Of a stretch of DNA of 64,000 nt, positions 46,010-55,553 are shown piece by piece. Source of the DNA: Lonicera japonica (lineage: Eukaryota; Streptophyta; Magnoliopsida; Dipsacales; Caprifoliaceae); the NCBI GenBank assembly GCA_021464415.1, contig CM038464.1:58827328-58891327 (forward strand). Reading direction: 5' to 3'. Below the pieces are notes generated by a model that saw only the letters and a program-made list of their open reading frames with translations, did not search any database and had not been told where the DNA came from. How positions within the stretch are numbered: position 1 is the first letter of the stretch; each line of letters opens with the position of its first letter. Both the position numbers and the translations under genes were made by a program.

Positions 46010-46570
46010 CCCTCACCAGAGGAAAAAATACTCACAAGAAGCCCTCCCAGAGGCAATTTTCTTTTTTTTACAAATCAAAAGCCCTCCCAGAGAGGCACAG
46101 TGTAGCAATGGTAGTCCTCCCACATGAGGCGAGAAGAACAAAGCCCTCCCAGAGAGGCACAGTGGAGCAATGGTAGTCCTCCCACATAAGGCGAGAAGAA
46201 CAAAGCCCTCCCAGAGAGGCACAGTGGAGCAATGGTAGTCCTCCCACATGAGGCGAGAAGAACAAAGCCCTCCCAGAGAGGCACAGTGGAGCAACGATAG
46301 TCCTCCCACCTGAGGCGAGAATAACAAAGTCCTCCCAAAGAGGCACAGTGGAGCAATGGTAGTCCTCCCACCTGAGGCGAAAATATCATAAAGCCCTCCC
46401 AGAGAGGCAAAGTATAGCAAAGGTAGTCCTCCCATTTGAGGCGAGTGGAGGAACGGTAGTCCTCCCATCTGAGGCTAGTGGAGCAAATGAAAGTCCTCAA
46501 AAAAGGCAATGAGGTAACACAAGCCCTCTCCGAAGGCAAATCACGAACATAAGCCCTCTCTAGAGGCATT
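46010..46570. repeat. 62-bp tandem array in the G2 3' region
   Basis: Units starting GCCCTCCCAGAGAGGCACAG lie at 46081, 46143, 46205, 46267 and 46329 (spacing 62 bp), then at 46393 (64 bp), with degenerate partial units on both sides. AGTCCTCCCAC and AGCCCTCCCAG within a unit suggest an older half-unit of about 31 bp. The three overlapping open frames on the minus strand are by-products of the repeat. Its location parallels the 65-bp array of G1. Confidence 0.9.
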
Positions 46571-46672
46571 CACGAACACGTTTACATAACACACACTTTC
46601 TTAGAGTTCTTGCGGGAGCCATGGACCACGGTCTCTTCCAGTCGCCTTAATTCCTTGCAAACAAAGAGCTTG

Positions 46673-46685
46673 AGTCGAGAGGGTC
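46673..46685 (+). promoter_or_regulatory. G2 polypurine tract
   Basis: A purine-rich GTCGAGAGGGTC stands directly before the 3' LTR, as expected for plus-strand priming. Confidence 0.6.
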
Positions 46686-48047
46686 TGTAGACACCCCGAT
46701 CCGTGACCCCTGCAAGAACCCTAACGACCTTCGATAAGTACTATTTTTGGAGTCCGGGACCCACCCGAGCACCCGAAATTGCCTCAAAAAGTTCTATTGG
46801 CCAACAAACCTAATTTTAAAGAAATTGTCGCACAACAGAAGAGTATGTCGCGCCACAATCCCCCCTTTGTCACGTGACAATCCCCCCTGACACCAGACCA
46901 TCCACTCTCTAACACATCAGTCTGTCAGAAACATCACTTCAGCCGTTTGTCGTGCGACATTGTACACATTATCGCGCGCCACTTGCCCTTTTTGGGGAAA
47001 TGTCGCGCGACAATCCCTCCCGAGCACTATAAATAGGCCAACACCCCCAAGGGTTAAAGACAACAACTTGGGATTGAAGAATTATTGGCTTATATCTGAT
47101 TTTCTAGTCTTTCGTCAAGCATTCTCTATTATCATCTTATTTATGAGGAATTGTCGAATCTATTCTCGGCACTCGACGTGTTTCGTCTCTGGAATCGAAC
47201 TCTCGGAAATATCTGAAGAAGGAAAAAATTATTATCGACGGAGATCTCTCTGCCGTATTATATTTTCTTTCTTATTATTATCGTGTTTCGTATTACATTA
47301 TTGTCCAGATAAAATTATGTTTTCAAAATCCGGACCGGTAAAACCTACTTAGGAATTAAAAAACCCGGTATATCCTATCTCTTTCATAGACTGTGATGCG
47401 TTTGGTAGAACTCCCCTCAAGATTTCTAATTCCATATTAATTTAGTCCCGATACAAAGATCCAAGCTTTTCCAAAATAAATCAAAACCCGAGAAAAACTG
47501 TCGTTATCTGAGAAATAAAACGGAAAACTCTCTCTAAGGAAATACAACTTTTGTCACTTATATTTACGTCTTTCAAAATAAAACATTGGATCTCAGAACA
47601 CAAAGGTTTCCATCCCTTTCCCCGTTTTTCCCAGAAATTAGGGTTTTTACTTGGAAAGTAGTAGACTGTTAGTAAAAGCATTCAAGTTTTTCAACATAAA
47701 ATAAACATATAAGACTACTAGAGATTGAAAGGGCGGAATGGGTGCTTAACACCTTCCCAAACCATAATATAGTTCCCAAACCCTATAAAATTCTGGTTTC
47801 ATAGACAAACGTGTAAAAGAAAGGCTTATCTGTAGCCTTTCCTTTTACACAACCATTTTATCTGTTTTCTCGTAAAACGTATTGCCGATTCTGAACGAAC
47901 CCTCTTGCATCTAGAAATTGAATATAAGGACACCCGATATGGAAATGCCAACTCGATGAAGCAAATGAAACGACGGAATACTCTCCAACGTGTCAGACGC
48001 CCAAGAACAAGATCGAGACCCTGGGGTCGCATTTGCGGATTCTCATA
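46686..48047 (+). repeat. G2 3' LTR
   Basis: A 1,362-bp copy of the 5' LTR. It carries an extra palindrome, TGTCACGTGACA (46869-46880), in a small insertion. It lacks about 170 bp after 47280. Palindromes TGTCGTGCGACA and TGTCGCGCGACA precede TATAAATA at about 47029. It ends TTCTCATA where the 5' copy ends TTCTCAAA, so the ancestor probably ended CACA, as the solo LTR at 14128 does. Confidence 0.9.
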
Positions 48048-48049
48048 GT

Positions 48050-48351
48050 GTTGGAAGAGCCTGATATACATTGTTGGCCCACTACCTAAAAGTTTAAGCT
48101 TTTGGGAAAGATGGTTACCACCTTGGTATCAGACGGAATCGGTTCTGACCTAGAGTTTTTGGGTTCCACCTTTTCCAGCGGCCTGCCTGGTCAAAGAGTT
48201 TTTTTCATCTCCTTTTGGATTTCTTTTATAGCATCTTCCGGCTGTCTCTGCCCAACCTTTGGTCATAAGCGAATCCCTAGTTAGAACAATCTTTCCCAGA
48301 AGCTTACACTTTTAAGTATTGGGCCAACAATGTATATCATGCTCTCTAACA
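48050..48351. repeat. Inverted pair of TRIM-like LTR ends
   Basis: The left arm TGTTGGAAGAGCCTGATATA (from 48050) leads to GTTGGCCCACTACC and to TTGGTATCAGA near 48124, a tRNA-iMet-type primer site. The right arm (48275-48351) is its complement: reading back from 48351 gives TGTTAGAGAGCATGATATAC. The two arms of about 75 bp face each other across about 150 bp. Normal TRIMs have direct LTRs, so this is a rearranged or head-to-head copy. G2 is inserted exactly at its left tip. Confidence 0.65.
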
Positions 48352-48679
48352 TGCCAAAAATGCACATAAAATCAACTAAAATGAGGAATATGCTTGAACA
48401 ATTGTGAGGCTGTCGAAATACCTTATGGGAACAACTCTACATCTTCTGCAATTACAGCTAAAGGTTGTGCAAAGAAGAAAAAAGAAGCTATCCTAACAGC
48501 ATTGACTGCACATAAACAAACTTAAACAGTGAAGAGAATCAAGATGAATGCACAATGTAGTGATGTAAACAGGAGCCTGATAGGGAGTGTGATTTTCAGT
48601 GATACAGTGAAGGTTCACTAGGTCTCTTAGCGCTATCTTTAGTATAATTAATATTAAATTATCAATCAATCTGACCTTC
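48352..48679. other. Intron DNA, nothing recognised
   Basis: No gene, element boundary or repeat is visible between the TRIM-like pair and the hAT-type element. Confidence 0.5.
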
Positions 48680-48687
48680 GATGATGA

Positions 48688-49253
48688 TGTGGCGGAGCCA
48701 GGAATAATTTTCAGGGGGGGCCAAAAAAAATTTAAGCCAAATCAAATTCAATAATTATGTTTACAGACCAATTTTTTACTAAAATACTTCTCCATTCTAT
48801 TTCGATATTTCGGAAAAGTTAAAAATAATATACTAAAATTAATTATATATCTTGAAATATCTTTTGATATATAATCCAAAAAAAAATGAAGATTGTGTTT
48901 CGAAAAAAAAATTAAAAAATAAACCGTAGTAAAAAACGGCTCCCTAAATAATGAATGGAAGAAGTGAAAATTTCTTATATATTACAAACTTACACCTTCA
49001 ACTTATAATGATAATTGCACAAATCCCCCTACACAAAACATCACAAAAATCTCGCAGAGCCCTCACTAAACGTTGCCCCTTTACTTATATTACAACCGCT
49101 CCCCCTGGGCTTATAAGTTTAATCACAAACAACACCCCTTACCCAAAATTACACGTTGGCCCCTCAACTATCCCTTCCCACACATAAGCCCCTATACTCT
49201 ACAAAAATTTCCAAAAAGCCGGCCCCACCTAGCCCCCATGTGGCTCCGCCCCT
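48688..49253. mobile_element. hAT-type non-autonomous element
   Basis: The termini TGTGGCGGAGCC and (complement of the right end) AGGGGCGGAGCC are close to the CAGGGGCGGA-type ends of plant hAT elements. An 8-bp GATGATGA flanks both sides (48680-48687 and 49254-49261). It is 566 bp, without transposase. The exact end is uncertain by one or two bases because the flank is itself repetitive. Confidence 0.75.
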
Positions 49254-49489
49254 GATGATGAAGAACTTGCATTGTTTGAACGTCTTAGACAAGACTTATG
49301 TTGTATCACTCAAACTTACGAGACCTTGAAATATTAGAAACGTGATAAATACAGAAGCCAAACATGTCCAGATTATTTGTCCATCGTATAGCCAGATTAG
49401 CACCTGCCAAATATGTTTCCTAAAAACGATAGAAGTAAGAATATTGGTTCTCTTTGCAAATTCTTTAGGTGTGCAATCTAGGATGTTCA

Positions 49490-50110
49490 GAATCCAATCC
49501 AAACCGGTCAAATCTACTGATCTAATCCAATCCAATTTTCATTGGATTTTTTATTTTTTATTGGATTCCAAAAATATTGGATTCCAAAAATTAAAATCCA
49601 ACTAGATTGGATTGGTTATCGGTTCGTGAAGCAGAAACCAATATAAACCTAACCGATCTAATCAATTTAGGTAAAGCTTAAAAGTTACAAGTGCCTTATT
49701 TCTGAACTTGATATTATGCTATTACACTTTGAACATGGATGATGGAACTAATTTTTTTTTTGCTGTTCAGTATAATTATGGAGAGTTGAAAATTGGCCAT
49801 TAAATGTTAGTTTGCTAAGTACTAATTTGTTGAGTAATACTTTTCTGGAGGATTCTGTTTGTTGAGCCGTTGCATTTGTTCATTATCTTAATATCTTTCC
49901 CTTTTCTTTGAATTTTAGAAAAATGGTATATTTGATTGGATTAGGTTGGTTGGAAATTTTAGATAGAAACCTATCCAAATTAGCACAATTTTGGATCGGT
50001 TGAAAAAACCGATCCAATCCAACCTCTAATTGGATTGGATTGGATTGGATGTGAAATTAGAAAACCATTGCCTATTAGATTGGTTACGGGTTTCTCTAAA
50101 ACACGTCGGT
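49490..50110. repeat. ATTGG/CCAAT-rich degenerate element
   Basis: Short repeats of ATCCAATCC and GGATTGGATT occur in both orientations, including ATTGGATTGGATTGGATTGG at about 50031-50050. They cluster at the two edges of the stretch, as in a non-autonomous DNA element with repeat-rich ends. No clear target duplication was found. Confidence 0.45.
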
Positions 50111-50811
50111 TTCCAACCACATGCCTCAACTTTTTTTCCATCTTCTCACCCAAATTAGTTGGTTTGCTTTTCATTTTCTATGTTACTATCAAACGGAGCC
50201 TAAAAGAGTAAGTAAAAGATAAATGTGAGAAATTGGAAATGAATTGGGATATTTGGACTTTGTGCCCTACATTTTGACCCCTAATTTGACAATTGACATT
50301 GCACCCCATATTTTGAATCCTTTGACTTTGCAACTTGATCTTCATTCTTAATTTTTACCCATCGGCCATCTCAAACAAATCGTATTGTTTTTCTTAAACT
50401 TCCCGCTTTTATTCTCTTTTTTATCCTGGAAAAAAGTATTACTAGAATAGTAAATAAAAGATCCAGTAGTATGACAATTGACAAGTCCTTCACAAACAAA
50501 AAAATAAAAAATATTGGGAGCTCACTTTAGAGAAAGGTCTTCTTCTTCTTTTCAAAATTTATATATATATATATATATACTTGTGCAGTTTGTATTCTAT
50601 TGTGTACAAATTTGTTGGCATAAATTCTGTCATCACTGAAATTGCACCCTAGTATATACTAATAGAGGCCTTTAGACATTTAATGAATTTATTATCTTAT
50701 CCTAGTATAAACTAGTTAGTCTTTTCTTCGTTTATCTTTTCTTTATTTTATATATTTATGTAATGTAATAATTGTGCTAAGCGTTTTTGACATTGTAAAT
50801 ATTTTATTCAG
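50111..50811. other. Intron 1 tail of the J-domain gene
   Basis: AT-rich intron sequence with an (AT)n tract near 50558-50579. It ends with the acceptor TATTTTATTCAG at 50800-50811. Confidence 0.5.
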
Positions 50812-50925
50812 AGTTACATCAGATATGAAACCCGTCAAAAGCGTGCTGATGCCAAAAAAGCTTTAAATGATCTCCTTTTCAACAGTGGGTCCTTTAATAG
50901 TGGTCCCTCCAAATTCACGTTTGAG
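50812..50925 (+). CDS. J-domain gene, exon 2
   Basis: Open in phase 0: SYIRYETRQKRADAKKALN followed by DLLFNSGSFNSGPSKFTFE. The acceptor TTATTCAG and donor GAGGTAAGA are strong. The basic YIRYxTRQKRADAKKAL block is the family signature I rely on. No mutation is seen in this exon. Confidence 0.78.
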
Positions 50926-51042
50926 GTAAGATAATTTCTTCAATCCTATTTAATTATCTAAAAAAAGGCCCTTGTTCATACTATACATATATTTTTATTC
51001 TTATCACTAAATGCAACTATGTTCTTTCTATTATATACATAG

Positions 51043-51145
51043 GAGGTAAATGATCAGGAAGATCATTCAGACAGTTCAGATAAGAAAGGTAGATCAAAGT
51101 TTTCTGCTCGCCGTGCTAGTAAAGCTCACCACAAGAGCATGAAAC
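51043..51145 (+). CDS. J-domain gene, exon 3
   Basis: Starts after ATACATAG with EVNDQEDHSDSSDKKG and continues with a basic, Ser- and Lys-rich stretch (RRASKAHHKSMK). It ends in phase 1 at the donor CGTGAGAA. Joined to the segment at 61179 it gives an uninterrupted codon across the splice (C then GT), which supports the long-intron model. Confidence 0.75.
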
Positions 51146-51590
51146 GTGAGAAATTTTACTCTACTCACTTTTTTTTTTCTTTAAAACTCCCTCTATGTCA
51201 AATTAAGAGTCCCACCTTCTTTTTTCAGAATGTCTCAAATTAAGTCCAATTTTCCTTTGAGGACATGATCAATGTACCATATCTTGCCCTAGTAAATAAC
51301 TTTTGCTCTTGACCTGTTGATTTTGTTGAAATTAGAGTTTACCTTTTCTCTTCAAAGTATAGAATTCAAAATGGGATGCTTGATTTGAGATGGCAGTACT
51401 TGTATTATCATTTATGTAGTGTATATTTGTAGCATCCTTCATTTCAAAGTGTTTCTCTTTTATGTTATAGGGATAGGATACACTGTGATCTCTTTAATTT
51501 ATCTGAGGTTTATTAGGGCCAAGATGACCTACCCCATCCTCTATTTTCTCATTGTGAAATTCAGAAAAGAAAAAAGAAAAAAAAGGTGTA

Positions 51591-52039
51591 GGGGCCTTTT
51601 GGTTGTGTAAATCGTCTAATTTTTTTAAAAAATTCAATTTTAATTAATGAATTGTAAATATATGCATTGATAAATAATTTAATTATAGTTCAGGGAATGT
51701 TTGGAAGACTCATATGAGAAATCCTGAATGTTAGAATAAAAACATGTTCTAGATTCCTCTATGTTTTTTAGAATTTTCGTTAGATGCATCAACATCAAGT
51801 GTAGACACTAGATCTCCTCAAAGTATAAAGTTGGAGTGAGGAGTGAATTCCCTTGTTCTGGGATTAGACAATTTCAAGTTGTACTTGAAATGACTTAAAT
51901 TTGAGTTTTCATGAATCAACTTGAATAATCATATTTACGATTGTTCAATTTTCAACCAAACTCAAATAAATGTAAAAATCATATATTGCCTAATTGTAAA
52001 TTGTCATATTCTCAATTTGAAGGACAATCAAACGGGCCC
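51591..52039. mobile_element. Possible PIF/Harbinger- or hAT-like MITE
   Basis: The left end GGGGCCTTTTGGTTGTG and the complement of the right end, GGGCCCGTTTGATTGTCC, are imperfect inverted repeats of a type common in plant MITEs. It has about 450 bp of AT-rich interior and no coding capacity. The target duplication is not clear. Confidence 0.45.
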
Positions 52040-52880
52040 TAAGTTTATTATGATATTGTGCTTAGAAGGTTGAGTTGAGGTTTGTAGGGTAGAAGAATCA
52101 AAATGCACTTCTTTGATACCTATCCATACTTAGCTGGAATATAGATCAGATGTATATATATGCTCTTTGGTAAAACTTTTCTTATGGGTTTGTTTTATTT
52201 ATTTGCGTTGAAGCCAATATATTGTTCCCCTATTCAGAAAGGGGTATTTGGACTCGTTGTTTGAGGTGGTTCAACCAGGGTCTGTTGGGTTAAGAAGTGC
52301 TAATGGTGCTTTTGAGAGATGAGAACAAACTCGTCGTGAGATTCTATACAAACTAAAAAGATAATGGTAACACAAAAAATATATAAATGCATAAAGGGTA
52401 CTAAGGCCCAAGCTTTAATTTGGCATATGTTGTACAATGGGCCAAAGTTGGGAACTTGCATAGTTGGGCTTAACACAAATGGGTACATTTCCACCAACCA
52501 TAAGTAATGGTGGGTTTTCTTATTTTGTCCCTAATGACCTTTGAAGTTGCCTATATATTCTTTTACGAGGGAAGGAATTTCAACTTGATCAATGTTGAGA
52601 ACAAAACTTGTTTGGTATGGTGAGATTTGGTACATTGATTGTGTCCCAAAAAGAAAAATGGAATCTTGTTTTGGGGCAAAGGGAGTAATCAAAAGATTTT
52701 CTTGGTTCCCTTCTTGACGAGGAATTGGGTCCAACGATCGAATCAATTCATCTCCTTTTGAGTTTAATTCACTTGATTTCTTATCAATTTAGTGCCTCCT
52801 CAATTCCTCTACGTAGTTCACTGCATATGCCAGTTCCTCTGCTAAAACTCAAATTTTATGTAGGAAAACTAGAACCAATC
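52040..52880. other. Intron 3 DNA of the J-domain gene, no gene
   Basis: A stretch starting TGTTGGGTTAAGAAGTGC at about 52285 looks like the start of an LTR. I could find neither a matching end nor a duplication. Nothing else is recognisable. Confidence 0.4.
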
Positions 52881-52888
52881 AAGCACTA

Positions 52889-53152
52889 AGAGAGTGTTTG
52901 ATTGCAATAGGTGGAAAATAATTTGTTTCCATGGAATTAATTTCCTTGAATTTGTTGGCTGGACTATTTTCTACCTAGGAAATACCAAAATGGTTTGTAA
53001 TTATGTAATTCGTGCCAACATTTATTTACTTGAAATTGAATTCTTGTCTATTCCCCTAAGAATTGATATCCTTTTTATATGAGGAATTGGATGGGTTGCA
53101 TTGCATGGCCACCACATGGAATTTGTTTCAACGAAATACGTTGGCTATCAAA
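52889..53152. mobile_element. Possible MITE
   Basis: GTGTTTGATTGCAATAGG at the left and, as complement, GGTGTTTGATAGCCAACG at the right form an imperfect inverted repeat around about 260 bp. No duplication is visible, so the call is tentative. Confidence 0.4.
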
Positions 53153-54430
53153 CACCACAGAATATGGGTTTAAGGGTCTCCTTCCAGAATTAAATCCGAA
53201 GAGCACCTTACTTTTTGATTTCAAAATAGGGCTGTTCTAAAAATTGGGATTAATCCCCGCCTTGACCCTAATCTCCCCTCAGCCAATTGGATTTGTCCTA
53301 GTCTTTTATAGAAAATCGCCAGGGTGATAAATTGGCGATTTGGGACCTTTTTTTTGTAGATTTTTTTTAGTGAAATACCGTCATTTGTTTTTAGTCCCAT
53401 TATTTTTTACATATTCTCTTCACTTCTTCAGTCGTATTTTTTTTGTCCCGCTCTTGACTTCAATAGATTTCCATCTCCCACCTCTCGTAGTTTCAAACCC
53501 GTCATTCTCTCTCTCTCTATATATATATATTTATCATACAACTTGTGTTTTGGGATGTTCACTTTAGGTAGTATGGGGTTTGAACTTATTTCTTTTGTTT
53601 TGGATATGCACATTAGTTGGTTGGATGTTGGAGAATTAATGTCATTTTGAGAAGTATTGTATGATTTCTTGTGTTTTATTAGTATTTTATTATAGTCACA
53701 CATCGTTTGTTTGATTAATCCCATAGTCTATGTTCCCCACCTTGCTGACCTAGAATCGCCTAGTGATTTTTTGAACATTGAAATAAGGACAACCATTTTT
53801 TCATACCTAAATACCCTTCATTTTTTCTTCTTTTTTTTTTAAAAAAAAAATGGACCTGGACCAACCCATACCCCTCCCAAAAGAACCCACCTGAAACCCC
53901 CCCCCCCCCCCCCCCCCCCCCCCCAAAACTCCATACCATACCATACCCCCTCCCCCAGCCCCCCACCCCAACTCACCAACCACCCCTGAAACCCTCACCC
54001 ACACTTTTTTTCCCCTTCTTTTTTCCTTTATTAGATCTGTGTCTAGGAAACGCGGACGCTTCAGTTTGGGTGACGTTCCCATGTCGGACATGGCTAGGAC
54101 ACTGGTATGGGTAGAAACACATTCAACGTTGAGGAAATTTCTTGTAACTTTTTTTCTTTACACCCCAAAATTAGGGATAACACTAGGGTACTGCATCATA
54201 TATAGTCCTTTTTAGCGCAAGTACGTTCTTATCTAATGCAAAATTGCAGTTTAACCCATTGTTTACATGTCATTAGACTTTAACCTCTGCATGATGGGTC
54301 TCTCGAGGAATTACGTAAAAATAGGGGGTAATGTCTAATTTTTGTACAGGGAGCAAAGTCTAATGATTATCAAAACAACAGGATAGTTGGCAAACTGAAA
54401 TATTTATGTAAAAAAAAAAACTTGCTAGAA
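53153..54430. other. Intron 3 DNA with low-complexity sequence
   Basis: It holds T-rich stretches, a CT/AT microsatellite near 53503-53530 and the C-rich tract listed separately. I see no gene. Confidence 0.5.
53897..53924 (+). repeat. Poly(C) tract, 28 C, within a C-rich stretch
   Basis: An unbroken run of 28 C followed by C-rich sequence to about 54000, after an A run of about 10. The minus strand is G-rich and could form four-stranded DNA. Run length may be unreliable in assembly. Confidence 0.85.
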
Positions 54431-54435
54431 CATGG

Positions 54436-55388
54436 TGTTAGAAAATGGGTATTAGAAAACACATTTTCTACCATTTTGAGGGCAAAATTGTAATAAGACT
54501 TTGCACTCGGATGTGAAAGTTCTTAATATATTCGTGTTCTCCTACGTGAGTACATTGAAATCGTGTATTTACATGCTCAAAATGGTTAAGTGGTGAATGA
54601 GTAATTGTCACTCAAAATGAGCAAGTTGAAATAGAAAAATGCAATGAAAGTGGGAAGTCCCACATAGGAAAAGTGGAAAAAATTCTATGGGTTTATAACT
54701 AAACACATGAGAATGCATTATTGAATGATGCAAGATAAGAGGCTCTCTCTCGCGCACACAGGCGCAGGGGGGGTGCAAATCATGGACCGAAATAAGCCTA
54801 GAACCATGGTGGCTCGTGTGTGCCCGCACCTGCGGACACGGATGCCGGACCAAAAAGCGAGCCTTGTGCGGGCTAAGTTTTTGCACCCGAAATATTAATT
54901 TTTTCAATTTGAATTTCGAATTCATTGTATTTATGTTGATTAATTAACCACTTAATGGTCAGTTTTTGAGAAACTGATAATGATTAATGGTCCGTTTTAT
55001 TTTGTTTAATGGCCATTATTCCCTATTGAATTAAAAAGGAGATTTCTGTCTCATTCCAATACACACAACCAAAATTCGACAGTTCAAAGAATTTCCTCTC
55101 CATTGAACCTCCTTCGCGTTTGTTCTAGCTTGTAGGTTTTCTTCTCCGGTGGTAAGATTCTAACATCTTCAGTTCGTTCAGTGTACCGAGGTGCTTAGGT
55201 AACACTGAAGTACCGTTTCATCCTGGGAAACAGACGTCGTCCGGCAGCCTCCAAGCAATACCGAGGGGCGGCGTAACTGTTTTAAGGAGACTGTGGATAT
55301 CACAGGACTCGGTTTTAGTGTCGATTAATTTTGAGTATTATCAATTTGGAATACAGAATTAAATTTGTATCATATAAAGTTTCTAACA
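54436..55388 (+). repeat. C2 5' LTR
   Basis: Starts TGTTAGAAAATGGG and ends AGTTTCTAACA, a 6-bp terminal inverted repeat (TGTTAG/CTAACA). A long GC-richer block at 54740-54890 precedes an AT-rich part. Differences from the 3' copy include TTCTATGGG against TTATATGGG and GTGCGGG against GTTCGGG. Confidence 0.93.
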
Positions 55389-55553
55389 ATCTTAAAACAG
55401 TTAACGGTAAATTAATTTTGTAATTCTGTGTTCGTGTTGAAACTGATTGTGTACTGCTTTGTAATTCTGTGTTCGTGTTGAAACTGATTGTGTACTGCTT
55501 TGTAATTCTGTGTTCGTGTTGAAACTGATTGTGTACTGCTTTTTGTAGAGAAT
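55389..55553 (+). other. C2 leader with 41-bp triplicate
   Basis: The leader has three consecutive copies of a 41-bp unit starting TTGTAATTCTGTGTTCGTGT at 55418, 55459 and 55500. The sequence immediately after the LTR is ATCTTAAAACAG, not TGGTATCAGAGC. The primer is therefore unclear and may be another tRNA or an internal tRNA fragment. Confidence 0.85.

Larger units (their letters stand above)
30700..48047 (+). mobile_element. Ogre-like Ty3/gypsy retrotransposon G2, 17.3 kb, with antisense genes
   Basis: LTRs at 30700-32207 and 46686-48047 share long identical blocks. Flanks are ATGTT (30695-30699) and GTGTT (48048-48052), a 5-bp duplication with one G/A mismatch. Internally the order is primer site, gag, protease, RT, RNase H, second RNase H and integrase on the plus strand. 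Two antisense genes, a 62-bp tandem array and a polypurine tract follow. The size, the primer site TGGCGACTCTGCTGGGGA, a G-patch-like protease region and the dual RNase H point to the Tat/Ogre clade. At least a dozen stops make it non-autonomous. It sits in the first intron of the J-domain gene, in the same direction. Confidence 0.92.

Noticed and set aside
46013..46568. Three overlapping minus-strand frames encoding repeated GGLPLLHCASLGG-type peptides
   Set aside because: They are by-products of the 62-bp tandem array. A 62-base unit is not a multiple of three, so the same repeat reads open in all three frames.
52285..52750. Possible solo LTR starting TGTTGGGTTAAG
   Set aside because: No matching CA terminus with a 5-bp duplication could be found. 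GGGTC occurs on both sides, but not at a plausible end.
53760..54091. Minus-strand glycine-rich frames
   Set aside because: They are created by the poly(C) and C-rich stretch and have no recognisable domain.
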